The notes under the pieces are model-generated. The model saw only the letters and a list, made by a program, of their open reading frames with translations, ran no database searches and had not been told where the DNA came from. 57,793 nucleotides of DNA, taken from contig JAEYUG010000041.1 of assembly GCA_023432805.1 (NCBI GenBank), positions 1-57,793 on the forward strand, given 5' to 3'. The DNA comes from Bacteroidota bacterium. GTDB taxonomy: Bacteria > Bacteroidota > Ignavibacteria > SZUA-365. Each line of letters begins with the position of its first letter. The stretch's first letter is position 1. Both the position numbers and the translations under genes were made by a program. Shown here piece after piece: positions 28,396 through 36,281 of this stretch.

Positions 28396-28427
28396 AAAAA
28401 AGGGCCTCCCATAGGAGGCCCTTTTTT
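28396..28427. terminator. Symmetric bidirectional terminator
   Basis: GGGCCTCC at 28402-28409 and GGAGGCCC at 28414-28421 form a perfect stem with a CATA loop, flanked by six A (28396-28401) and six T (28422-28427). It works for the plus-strand giant-protein operon and the convergent minus-strand peptidase operon. It is the clearest intrinsic terminator in the window. Confidence 0.95.
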
Positions 28428-28442
28428 CGTTCTCGCCGGTGA

Positions 28443-30470
28443 TTACCGGACCTTCAATTCCGCAGTTGCATGGTTGCCTGCAAGATCGGAGACGCGTACC
28501 TGCACCGTCGTCCCCTTCGCCTTTTTCCAGATGTCTGCGGGGATGAACCAGAAGCGCTGCGCCTCAGAGTATTCAAGCGGGATGATTGCGCCATCCAGCC
28601 GCGCCACAATGCTATGGGTGTTGACACCGGATTCGGCGTCCCGTACCGTGATGCGGACAGGCATGTTCGACCGTGAGGCAGCGCTGATGCCTATGACGGG
28701 ATCCACCGCATCGCGTCGGCTGACGTAGGTGCCGAGCATGCGGGAGACAACCGCCTCGACCCGTCCATCACCCTGCTGTGGCTTCTGCACGCATCGGATG
28801 CGTGTGGAGGGATGTGTTGCGGTGATGAACGGCTTCCCCCCGGTGTCGGAGACGCGCATCGAGAGTGCGGGTGCGCCAGCCAGCGGGATGTCGTCGGGCC
28901 ATCCTACATAGGTACCGGGCGATCCTTTCACAGGTGTGATCCCGCACAGCATTGAACGGTAGACGTCTCCCTTCCGGAATGTCAGGATGCACGATCCATC
29001 AGCGCTGCGCACGACCCCGCCGCTGCTGTCGGTCACGAGTGTGGCCTCGATGTGATCCGACCACTGGGCATTGCTCCCGGGAACGGTGATGGTCGTTCGC
29101 GCTTCGCCCGCGAATCCAGGCCAGGAGCGGACGACAGCACGGAAGCGTCCGCCGCCGAGTGGAAGAATGCGTGCCCGTGTGGTGGTTTCCCCCTGGGTGA
29201 GGTTGACCTCGGGATCGCGTTCTCCCGCACCGGAGATCATGTAGACGATCTCGTCGAAATGGAAGCTGCGCTCGACGCGCAGGGATCCCTTCGATCCGGT
29301 CTGAACGGTGTTCAACGAGAAGGCGTCGGCGAGCTTCACGTCGGCCGTGATGGTTGCGGTGTTGCCCGCGATGTCGGCTGCCTGTATGCGAAGATGCCGC
29401 GTTCCCTCGCCGAGCGTTCGTGCCGAGAGAACGCCAGCATCACGCGTGGCTGGCGTATAGACTGCCAGATCGTTGCCATCTTCACGATAGATCTTGCGGA
29501 ATTCGCCCTGGGCCCGCTTCATCATCCAGTGATCACGATCGATGCGGATATGCCAGCCATGCGTGTTTTGAATGCGGTCGAAACGCGCGGCAAAGTGCCG
29601 CCTTCCATCGACGTCGAGGGAGAGATGGTAGGGTGTGGGTGTATCCTGCGCACCCTGCGCACGGTCGAAGGCACGCAACTGCAGGCCGACACGTCCGCGT
29701 AGAACGGGTGTGCGAGCGATGCCCCAGGATCCGTCCTTGCGACGCGTGACAGGTACGCTGACTGCATCGAATCCGCCGTCGATCGACGACAGTGCGTCGA
29801 GCGGCTCGAATCGAAGCTGCACTGGCTCGGGTGGGATGCTGTCAGGGACGGCGAGCGCAGGTGCCCGACCGGGGTGCACGGGGTTGTATTCGGGATCACG
29901 CACTTCGAAGTGCAGGTGCGCGGGACCCGCGCCCGTATCGCCCGTGTAAGCCACGACCTCACCCTTCCGCACGGCGAGACTGCTGTCGGGCCACTCGGCC
30001 ATGCCGTAGCTGCGTCCCATTGCCACGAGGCGGGCGAAATACGCGTCCCGGATGCGCGCGGGAAATCCATCGAGATGCGCGTACGACGAAAAGTACCCAT
30101 CGCGGTGGCGCAACACGAGCAGCCACCCATATCCGAAGGGCTCGAACGTGATCGACGAGACCCAGCCGTCGCGCACGGCGAAGACCTTGAATCCGTTTCG
30201 GAGTCCCGTGCTGACATCGATCCCCGCGTGAAAATGCGTCGCACGAAACTCCGCGAAATCCGATGTGCGGATGCGCGATGCATCCGTGGGCCAGATGTAG
30301 TCGTTCCAATCCGTTGGTGGCAGCGCATCGGGCGATGTCGTACGCGCGAGCGCGGCATCAACACCGAACGTACCGCCGCCACCTGCCAGACGTACCAGAT
30401 ACCCCGCTCCTCCACCGACGACGGCAAGTGCGGCGACAATCACAGCGATACGCAGCATTCGCCTGTTCAT
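28443..30470 (-). CDS. M23 family zinc metallopeptidase, membrane-anchored
   Basis: The 675-residue protein has one N-terminal membrane segment (about 8-27) and an M23 (lysostaphin/LytM) domain at about 75-195. All metal-binding residues are visible: H81 and D85 in HFHAGIDV, and H185/H187 in AHLHFEV, with the intervening SSYAHLDGF motif. The remainder (about 200-675) is beta-rich and unrecognised, with Ig-like stretches (IQAADIAGNTATITADV, VQVRVSDLAGNHATAELKVR). M23 enzymes cut peptidoglycan cross-links in the periplasm and act in growth or division. The ATG at 30470 overlaps the stop of the FAH-family gene by 4 bases, so translation is probably coupled. The gene ends at the bidirectional terminator. 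Confidence 0.87.
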   Translation of the reverse strand: MNRRMLRIAVIVAALAVVGGGAGYLVRLAGGGGTFGVDAALARTTSPDALPPTDWNDYIWPTDASRIRTSDFAEFRATHFHAGIDVSTGLRNGFKVFAVRDGWVSSITFEPFGYGWLLVLRHRDGYFSSYAHLDGFPARIRDAYFARLVAMGRSYGMAEWPDSSLAVRKGEVVAYTGDTGAGPAHLHFEVRDPEYNPVHPGRAPALAVPDSIPPEPVQLRFEPLDALSSIDGGFDAVSVPVTRRKDGSWGIARTPVLRGRVGLQLRAFDRAQGAQDTPTPYHLSLDVDGRRHFAARFDRIQNTHGWHIRIDRDHWMMKRAQGEFRKIYREDGNDLAVYTPATRDAGVLSARTLGEGTRHLRIQAADIAGNTATITADVKLADAFSLNTVQTGSKGSLRVERSFHFDEIVYMISGAGERDPEVNLTQGETTTRARILPLGGGRFRAVVRSWPGFAGEARTTITVPGSNAQWSDHIEATLVTDSSGGVVRSADGSCILTFRKGDVYRSMLCGITPVKGSPGTYVGWPDDIPLAGAPALSMRVSDTGGKPFITATHPSTRIRCVQKPQQGDGRVEAVVSRMLGTYVSRRDAVDPVIGISAASRSNMPVRITVRDAESGVNTHSIVARLDGAIIPLEYSEAQRFWFIPADIWKKAKGTTVQVRVSDLAGNHATAELKVR

Positions 30471-31168
30471 GCAGCGCCAGCCGACTGCGTGGTCCCAAGC
30501 GTCTCTGAACCGGCGACTGTGAATGCGGCACGGGTCATGTTGGCGAGCACGAGGTCGAGCCTGTCTCCAGGGGTCAATGCGGCCACTCCTTCGGGCGTGC
30601 CCGTGTAGATGAGATCGCCTGCCTCGAGCGTGAACATGCTGCTCAGATACTCGATCAGCACCGGAACCGGGAAGAGCATCATCGCCGTCGAACCCTGCTG
30701 CCGACGCTCGCCATTGACATCGAGATGAAACTCGAACGATGCGGGATCATCGGCTTCCCCACGGTCGACGAAGGTCGAGATGCAGGCCGACGTGTCGAAT
30801 CCCTTCGATATCGTCCAGGGCAATCCCTTCTTCTTGAGTTCATCCTGCACGTCACGGGCAGTCAGATCGAGTCCGATGCCCCATCCTCCCACATGATCGA
30901 GCGCGCGTTCGCGCGGGATGTTCCTGCCACCTGTGCCAATCAGGACGACCACCTCGACTTCATGGTGCACGCTGGCACTGAAATGCGGCAGCACGATCGT
31001 GCCCCCATCGTCGAGCAGTGCGGAAGCCGGCTTGAGGAAGACCACCGGGGTCTCGTTTGCGACGTTGCCCAGTTCTTCAATGTGGCGGGCGTAATTGCGT
31101 CCGATGCAGTAAATGGTTCCGACGCGAAGGGAAGTTCCGGAGGGGTGCAGTTGACAGGTATGCGGCAT
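30467..31168 (-). CDS. Fumarylacetoacetate hydrolase family protein
   Basis: The 233-residue cytosolic protein has the FAH C-terminal domain fold: YCIGRNYARHIEELGN, PVVFLKPASALLDDGGTI, the metal-ligand segment HHEVEVVVLIG, DLTARDVQDELKKKGLPWTISKGFDTSA (shown in family members as substrate loop) and IYTGTPEGVAALTPGD. Length and motifs fit the FAHD1-like acylpyruvase/oxaloacetate decarboxylase or 2-hydroxyhepta-2,4-dienedioate isomerase group; the substrate cannot be decided. The ATG at 31168 has no good ribosome-binding site. It lies between a terminator upstream (after ahcY) and the M23 gene, with which it overlaps by 4 bases. Confidence 0.85.
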   Translation of the reverse strand: MPHTCQLHPSGTSLRVGTIYCIGRNYARHIEELGNVANETPVVFLKPASALLDDGGTIVLPHFSASVHHEVEVVVLIGTGGRNIPRERALDHVGGWGIGLDLTARDVQDELKKKGLPWTISKGFDTSACISTFVDRGEADDPASFEFHLDVNGERRQQGSTAMMLFPVPVLIEYLSSMFTLEAGDLIYTGTPEGVAALTPGDRLDLVLANMTRAAFTVAGSETLGTTQSAGAA

Positions 31169-31210
31169 GATGCGGTGGTCGGTGGTGAAAACGGACAGCC
31201 ATCAATCTAC

Positions 31211-31244
31211 AAAAAAGGCCCTTCCCCGAAAACGAGGAAGGGCC
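31211..31244 (-). terminator. Terminator of the metK-ahcY unit
   Basis: On the minus strand GGCCCTTCC (31244-31236) and GGAAGGGCC (31225-31217) form a 9-base-pair stem followed by six T (31216-31211). It lies about 77 bases past the ahcY stop. A second hairpin without a T run (TGACCGC at 31278-31284, GCGGTCA at 31289-31295) lies closer to the stop. Confidence 0.9.
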
Positions 31245-31320
31245 GAATCCAGCGGCATCGGATCCCGTTGCAGCGAGTGACCGCTCTGGCGGTCAGGACC
31301 CGGGGACGCAGCTGCAGCGA

Positions 31321-32601
31321 TCAGGTGCCAGCGCTGTAGTCGTTCATGTACGACAGCTGTTCGGCCGTGAGCTTGTCGATCTTGTAGCCCATGGTCTGCA
31401 GCTTGAGGCGCGCAATCTCCTGATCCTGCGATTCGGGAATGTCGTGCACGGTCGCCTCGAGCATGCGCCCCTTGCTGGCGGCTTCGGCCAGTCGGATCTG
31501 CGACATGAACTGGTTGGCGAAGGACATGTCCATCACCTCGCTGGGATGCCCTTCCGCTGCGGCAAGGTTCACCAGACGTCCCTGTGCGAGCAGGTAGACG
31601 CGGTTTCCGCTCTTGCGAATCACGTACTCTTCGTTGTTGGCGCGAATCGTGCGCTTCGACTTCGCGAGCTTCTCGAGTTCGGGGATGTTGATCTCGCAGT
31701 CGTAATGACCGGTATTGCAGACGATGGCACCATCCTTCATCATCGCGAAGTGCTTCTCACGGATCACATCCTTGCAGCCGGTCGCAGTGATGAACAGATC
31801 GCCCACCTTTGCCGCCTGATCCATCGTCATGACCTGGTGACCTTCGAGCGTCGCCTTGAGCGCGGCTGTCGGCTTCACTTCGGTGATGATCGTGTTCGCG
31901 CCAAGTCCCTTCGCCCGCTCTGCCACACCCTTGCCGCAGTGACCGAAGCCGGCCACGACCACGTTCTTGCCCGCGAGCAGCACGCTGGTCGCACGCAGCA
32001 CGCCGTCGAGCGTGCTCTGGCCCGTCCCGTACACGTTGTCGAAGTCCCACTTCGTCTCGGCATCGTTGACGGCGATGACCGGGTACTTCAGCTCACCGGC
32101 TGCCGCCATCGCGCGCAGACGATGCACACCCGTGGTGGTCTCCTCCGTGCCGCCGATGATCGTCGGGATCAGTTTGGGGAATTTTTTGTGGATCGTGAAG
32201 ATCAGGTCCGCACCGTCGTCGAGCGTCAGATTCGGTTTGAAGTCGAGCGTGCGCTCGATGGCCCAGTAGAACTCCTTGACGCTCATGCCGTGCCAGGCGT
32301 AGATCGACACGCCGTTGGCGGCGAGAGCCGCGGCGACTTCATCGTTCGTGGAGAGGGGATTGCATCCGCTCCAGCTCACATTCGCACCGGCGGCCACGAG
32401 GGTTTCGACCAGCACGGCCGTTTCCTTCGTCACGTGCAGGCAGCCGGCGATGCGGAAGCCCTTCAGCGGCTTGGTCTTCTTGTACTTCTCGCGCAGCGCC
32501 ATGAGCACCGGCATGCGGCTCTCGGCCCATTCGATCTTCTTGCGGCCTTCGTCGGCCAGCTTGATGTTCTTGACTTTGTATGCAGCGTTCGCTTTCGCCA
32601 T
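31321..32601 (-). CDS. ahcY: S-adenosylhomocysteine hydrolase (adenosylhomocysteinase)
   Basis: The 426-residue cytosolic enzyme splits S-adenosylhomocysteine into adenosine and homocysteine using bound NAD. Visible motifs are EETTTGVHRLRAM, KWDFDNVYGTGQSTLDG, the NAD-binding loop VVAGFGHCGKGVAERA, NTGHYDCEINIPEL and AAAEGHPSEVMDMSFANQ. The GTGQS variant and the short C-terminus (ending LSYMNDYSAGT, without the KPDHYRY-type tail of most bacterial and eukaryotic enzymes) place it with the archaeal/Thermotoga-like group. It lies 39 bases downstream of metK, so synthesis of SAM and removal of its product are co-expressed. An AAGGA sequence is 12 bases upstream of the ATG. The unit ends at a terminator. 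Confidence 0.95.
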   Translation of the reverse strand: MAKANAAYKVKNIKLADEGRKKIEWAESRMPVLMALREKYKKTKPLKGFRIAGCLHVTKETAVLVETLVAAGANVSWSGCNPLSTNDEVAAALAANGVSIYAWHGMSVKEFYWAIERTLDFKPNLTLDDGADLIFTIHKKFPKLIPTIIGGTEETTTGVHRLRAMAAAGELKYPVIAVNDAETKWDFDNVYGTGQSTLDGVLRATSVLLAGKNVVVAGFGHCGKGVAERAKGLGANTIITEVKPTAALKATLEGHQVMTMDQAAKVGDLFITATGCKDVIREKHFAMMKDGAIVCNTGHYDCEINIPELEKLAKSKRTIRANNEEYVIRKSGNRVYLLAQGRLVNLAAAEGHPSEVMDMSFANQFMSQIRLAEAASKGRMLEATVHDIPESQDQEIARLKLQTMGYKIDKLTAEQLSYMNDYSAGT

Positions 32602-32640
32602 GGAAATCGTGTATCCTTTTGATGGTGTGTTCGTGAATGA

Positions 32641-33786
32641 TCAGATCTTCTTGAAGACTTCGACGAGGTCGGTCTTCTCCCAGGTGAAGGCCTTGTCCTT
32701 CGGTCGCCCGAAATGTCCGTACGCGGCAGTCGCGCTGTAGATCGGCCGGCGCAGGTCGAGACGCGTGATGATGCCGGTCGGCGTCATGTCGATGTTCTTC
32801 TGGATGAACGCCGCAATGTGGTCGTCGGTCAGGCCGTGCTTGACCGACCCGTGGGTGTTCACATTGATCGACACGGGCTCTGCCACGCCGATCGCGTAGC
32901 TGACCTGGATCGTGCATTCGTCCGCGAGTCCTGCAGCCACGACGTTGATGGCAAGGTGACGCGCCGCATAGGCGGCAGAGCGGTCGACCTTCGAGGGATC
33001 CTTGCCACTGAACGCGCCACCGCCGTGCGGCGCCCAGCCGCCATAGGTGTCGACGATGATCTTGCGGCCGGTCAATCCCGAATCGCCATGAGGACCGCCG
33101 ATCTCGAAACGACCGGTGGGATTGACATGCAGCTTGATCTTCCCGTTGAGGAATTTCTGCGGAATGACCTTGTTGATCACGTGCTCCTGGACGTCGGCAC
33201 GGATCTGCTTCTGGGTCACACGCGCATCATGCTGCGTCGACACGACGATCGTGTCGATGCGCACGGCGCGGCGACCATCAAATTCCATCGTCACCTGCGA
33301 CTTCGCATCGGGACGCAGATACGGCATCAGATCCGGCTTCTTCTTGCGGATCTCCGCCAGTCGCTTGACGAGCTTGTGGGCGTAGAGAATCGGCATCGGC
33401 ATGAACTCCGATGTCTGATTGGTCGCATACCCGAACATCATTCCCTGATCACCGGCGCCACCGGTCACCACGCCGCGCGCGATGTCTGGGGACTGTTGAT
33501 GCAGGTGATTGGCCACGCCGCAGCTGTCTGCGTCGAACCGGTACTCGGGTTGCGTGTATCCGATCCTGCGCACCGTCTCCCTGACAATTTCCTGGATGTC
33601 GACATACTCCGATGTCGTCACCTCGCCGCCGACGAGCACGAAACCCGTCGTCGCAAAACACTCGCACGCCACACGTGCATCACTGTCCTTGGCGAGAATC
33701 GCGTCAAGCACAGCGTCGGAGATCTGATCACAGACCTTGTCAGGATGTCCTTCGGACACCGACTCCGACGTGAAGAGATAGGCCAT
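32641..33786 (-). CDS. metK: S-adenosylmethionine synthetase
   Basis: The 381-residue enzyme makes SAM from methionine and ATP, releasing phosphate and diphosphate. Signature motifs are present: FTSESVSEGHPDKVCDQISD at the N-terminus, GAGDQGMMFGYATN, the phosphate loop GGGAFSGKDPSKVDRSAAY, and a C-terminal TAAYGHFGR. Length is normal (about 380-400). GAGG lies 5 bases before the ATG at 33786, which fixes the start; the frame extends further up to 33822 without conserved sequence. A promoter match lies at 33824-33854. No SAM riboswitch is visible in the short leader. It is the first gene of a metK-ahcY operon. Confidence 0.97.
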   Translation of the reverse strand: MAYLFTSESVSEGHPDKVCDQISDAVLDAILAKDSDARVACECFATTGFVLVGGEVTTSEYVDIQEIVRETVRRIGYTQPEYRFDADSCGVANHLHQQSPDIARGVVTGGAGDQGMMFGYATNQTSEFMPMPILYAHKLVKRLAEIRKKKPDLMPYLRPDAKSQVTMEFDGRRAVRIDTIVVSTQHDARVTQKQIRADVQEHVINKVIPQKFLNGKIKLHVNPTGRFEIGGPHGDSGLTGRKIIVDTYGGWAPHGGGAFSGKDPSKVDRSAAYAARHLAINVVAAGLADECTIQVSYAIGVAEPVSINVNTHGSVKHGLTDDHIAAFIQKNIDMTPTGIITRLDLRRPIYSATAAYGHFGRPKDKAFTWEKTDLVEVFKKI

Positions 33787-33823
33787 GAAAACCTCTGGTT
33801 GATTGATGGAAAAACATATCACA

Positions 33824-33854
33824 GCAAGATACCGGATACCCCGACACAGAACAA
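33824..33854 (-). promoter_or_regulatory. Candidate promoter of metK-ahcY
   Basis: On the minus strand TTG (33854-33852), 20 bases, TATCTTGC (33831-33824). The start of transcription would be near 33820, about 34 bases before the metK ATG. It matches the spacing of the sixA and nuoJ candidates. Confidence 0.5.
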
Positions 33855-33865
33855 CGCCCCGCGCG

Positions 33866-35029
33866 TTACCCGGAGGTCAGATCGCCGCGCCCGTAGCGCC
33901 TGCCCTTCCACTCCGCCCCGCCTCGCGCGTACGCCCGCATCGATCCCCATAGCAGCGCCACCAGATACCCGAGCGAGAGCGGCTGCAGCAACGCGTGCCA
34001 GGCGGCGAGTCTGCATTGCAGGGACAGGATCAGGCGGATCACCATCGGCAGTGCGATCAGCAGCACCATCGGCAGCGCCAGCTCCGCACGCCAGCCCCCG
34101 ATCAGCGCCGCCACCCCCAGCGGAAGCCACCCGAGCAGCACGCCCAGCGTGAAGAGCATCAGGCCCACCGCAAGTCCCCGATGAAACCCCAGCCCCGGAA
34201 ACAGGTTCTTTGTGAATCCCCGCCAGACCTCTTCGCGGCGCGTGTACATACGACAGCGCGCCAGATCTGCGCCGTTGGCCAGCGCGATGCGGGCGCCGGT
34301 GGACTTCACCGCACGTGCCAGCCAGACGTCGTCGACGATGGATCCCCGCACCGCGGCATGTCCCCCCGCCGCGTCGTAGGCCTGGCGCCGCACGAGCATC
34401 ACCTGACCGTTCGCCGCCGTGTAGGCCACGCTGCGGCTGTGCGTGATCATGAACATGGGGATGAACGTGTAGTAGATGTAGTGCATGAGCGGCACGGCCA
34501 CGCGCTCCCAGAAGCTTCCGGTGATCTGGCGCGGCAGCGCGCTGACCAGATCGATGCGGCGGTCTTCGCACCATCCCACAAGGGATGCCACGAGTGCAGG
34601 ATCATGCGTCGTGTCGGCATCGACGAAGAGCAGCCAGTCCCCATGCGCCTCGCGCGCCGCCTGTGTGCAGGCCCAGGTCTTCCCGACCCAGCCCTCGGGC
34701 AGCGGTGCCCCCGCAAGCACGCGCACCCGCGCATCCTCCGCCGCATGGCGCGTGGCGATCGCATGCGTGGCATCGGCGGAGTTGTCATCGACAACGAGGA
34801 TGTCGAGATTGTCAGATTGCTGCGCGCGTAGTGATGTAAGACACGCATCGAGCACCGCCTCCTCGTTGCGCGCGGGCACGATCACGCTCACGCGTGCGGG
34901 GGGCGTCCCATCGCCGCCTGCGGCCTGCGACGCACGCCGCGGAATTCTTTTGAAGGTCAGCGCGTTGAGCAGTCCGACACCCATGAAACTCACCGACACC
35001 GCCACGAGCACCCACGCCAGCACGATCAT
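33866..35029 (-). CDS. Membrane glycosyltransferase family 2, CruC/CrtQ/HpnB-like
   Basis: The 387-residue protein has an N-terminal transmembrane helix (about 1-25), a GT-A catalytic domain (about 48-270) and three or four C-terminal membrane segments. GT2 motifs are SVIVPARNEEAVLDACLTSL, VVDDNSADAT, PLPEGWVGKTWACTQAA, the metal-binding FVDADTTHDP (DxD), GSIVDDVWLARAVK and EVWRGFTKN. The LPEGW-GKxWAC motif is typical of glycosyltransferases acting on isoprenoids, such as chlorobactene glucosyltransferase CruC and hopanoid-linked HpnB. The divergent CrtC-like gene favours a carotenoid acceptor; that is inference. The ATG at 35029 is chosen because a G-rich stretch lies 6 bases upstream; ATG at 35035 is an alternative. 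Only 27 bases separate its start from that of the divergent gene. Confidence 0.8.
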   Translation of the reverse strand: MIVLAWVLVAVSVSFMGVGLLNALTFKRIPRRASQAAGGDGTPPARVSVIVPARNEEAVLDACLTSLRAQQSDNLDILVVDDNSADATHAIATRHAAEDARVRVLAGAPLPEGWVGKTWACTQAAREAHGDWLLFVDADTTHDPALVASLVGWCEDRRIDLVSALPRQITGSFWERVAVPLMHYIYYTFIPMFMITHSRSVAYTAANGQVMLVRRQAYDAAGGHAAVRGSIVDDVWLARAVKSTGARIALANGADLARCRMYTRREEVWRGFTKNLFPGLGFHRGLAVGLMLFTLGVLLGWLPLGVAALIGGWRAELALPMVLLIALPMVIRLILSLQCRLAAWHALLQPLSLGYLVALLWGSMRAYARGGAEWKGRRYGRGDLTSG

Positions 35030-35056
35030 GCGCATCCCCCCGCAGAGAGGACGTCC

Positions 35057-36088
35057 GTGAACATCGCCTTCGGCGCCCGCCATGCCGCACCGCACGCGCT
35101 CACGACGCGCGGCGCCTTCGAATGGTGGTATGTGGATGCGCTCGACGCGCAGGGAGAATGGGGCATCGTGGTCATAGTCTTCGATGGATCACCGATGGCG
35201 CCGGATTACGTGCGCGCCATTCGCACCAACAACGCTGGTCCCCAGGAGTTCCCGGCCCTCTTCTGCGCAGTCTACAACAAGGGTGTGCGCCGCTTCGCCG
35301 CCTATCAGCTGCTCGCGCCCGGCAGCCTCCTCGCGCGGGGGGATGCGGCCTCGCTCGAAGTGACGGCCGGGGACCTTGCCCTCACGCTCGACTTCGCGCG
35401 TGGTACGGGACGCATCCGCGGGGCGCTTGCCTCCAAGCTCGGCTTCCGCCGGGTGGAGCTGGATCTCGCGATCGAGCGCGTCACGGGCTGCGCCGACCGC
35501 GCGGAGATCCTCACACTCGAAGACTCCACCCACACGTGGAATCCCATCTGGCCCGCTGCCCGTGTGCACGGACGCCTGGCGCTCGACGGCACCGCGCACA
35601 CGCTCAAGGCCGACGGGTACGTCGATCACAACTTCTCGGCGCATCCCCTGCACGAGGAGGCGCATCCCTGGTACTGGGGCCGCGCCCGCGCCGGAGACCG
35701 CACGCTGGTCTGGTACACCTGGGGCGCCGCGGCGGACCAGGCTTTCGTCGGCGAATGGCGGGGGGATGACATCCTCGGGTACGCCAGCGATGTCGATGTG
35801 CAGAGCAGCGACTGGCACCGCATCGCGATGGGCCTGCGCTACGCGGGGCGCCTCGACCTGTCGTGGGGAAGCTGCCTGCTGCGCGTCGAACACCGGCGCA
35901 TCATCGATTACGGACCATTCTACCTGCGCTTTCTGGCGACGCTGCGCGACGAGCATGGGGCCGAACATGCGGCGGTGGCCGAGTACATGCATCCCCGCCG
36001 TGTGGCGGCGCACTTCTTTCATGTGTTCGTCAACATGCGGGTGGATCGCTCCCGTCGCCGTGCCGCGCTGCGCACCGGGCGGAGATAA
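35057..36088 (+). CDS. CrtC-like carotenoid 1,2-hydratase family protein
   Basis: The 343-residue protein resembles the CrtC (hydroxyneurosporene synthase) family, which has two lipocalin-like beta domains and adds water to the psi-end double bond of carotenoids. Supporting motifs are GAFEWWYVDALDAQGEWGIV near residue 20, FDGSPMAPDY, THTWNPIWPAARVHGRLALD, and GYVDHNFSAHPLHEE followed by WYWGRARAG. No signal peptide is visible. The assignment rests on motif resemblance only; a related lipocalin-like hydrolase or hydratase is possible. The GTG start at 35057 has AGAGG 7 bases upstream. It is divergent from a CruC-like glycosyltransferase, fitting successive hydration and glycosylation of a carotenoid end group. 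No other carotenoid gene is in the window. Confidence 0.62.
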   Translation: MNIAFGARHAAPHALTTRGAFEWWYVDALDAQGEWGIVVIVFDGSPMAPDYVRAIRTNNAGPQEFPALFCAVYNKGVRRFAAYQLLAPGSLLARGDAASLEVTAGDLALTLDFARGTGRIRGALASKLGFRRVELDLAIERVTGCADRAEILTLEDSTHTWNPIWPAARVHGRLALDGTAHTLKADGYVDHNFSAHPLHEEAHPWYWGRARAGDRTLVWYTWGAAADQAFVGEWRGDDILGYASDVDVQSSDWHRIAMGLRYAGRLDLSWGSCLLRVEHRRIIDYGPFYLRFLATLRDEHGAEHAAVAEYMHPRRVAAHFFHVFVNMRVDRSRRRAALRTGRR

Positions 36089-36115
36089 AAAAAAAGGCCG
36101 CGTCGAGTCGCGGCC
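36087..36115 (-). terminator. Terminator of tRNA-Thr
   Basis: On the minus strand, GGCCGCG (36115-36109), loop, CGCGGCC (36102-36096), then nine T (36095-36087), 6 bases after the tRNA 3' end. The T run overlaps the TAA stop of the convergent CrtC-like gene. It probably serves the tRNA; in the other direction it lacks a T run. Confidence 0.9.
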
Positions 36116-36120
36116 TGGGG

Positions 36121-36193
36121 AGCCATCCATCGGATTCGAACCGACGACCTGTTCATTACGAGTGAACTGCTCTACCAACTGAGCTAGGATGGC
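36121..36193 (-). tRNA. tRNA-Thr (anticodon CGT)
   Basis: The 73-base sequence folds into a full cloverleaf on the minus strand: acceptor stem GCCATCC/GGATGGC, D stem GCTC/GAGC with AGTTGGTA loop, anticodon stem GTTCA/TGAAC with loop CTCGTAA (anticodon CGT, reading ACG), T stem GTCGG/CCGAT with loop TTCGAAT. The discriminator base is T. CCA is not encoded. A promoter match lies about 30 bases upstream and an intrinsic terminator directly downstream, so it is a single-gene unit. Confidence 0.97.
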
Positions 36194-36222
36194 GTCTGAA
36201 ATGAAAAAGCGTTTCAGCACAG

Positions 36223-36254
36223 CGAATATATACACGCCATGGTGTAATTTCCAA
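36223..36254 (-). promoter_or_regulatory. Candidate promoter of tRNA-Thr
   Basis: On the minus strand TTG (36254-36252), 21 bases, TATATTCG (36230-36223), about 30 bases before the tRNA 5' end. The TATATTCG element is identical to that before nuoJ. Confidence 0.5.
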
Positions 36255-36281
36255 GTGCTCACGTGAAATCCGATCTGACCC

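Noticed and set aside
31444..32622. 392-codon open frame on the plus strand
   Set aside because: Antisense of ahcY.
33787..33865. SAM riboswitch upstream of metK
   Set aside because: The leader predicted from the promoter is only about 34 bases and lacks a conserved multi-helix pattern.
32713..34152. 479-codon open frame on the plus strand
   Set aside because: Antisense of metK and the glycosyltransferase end; the product is low complexity.
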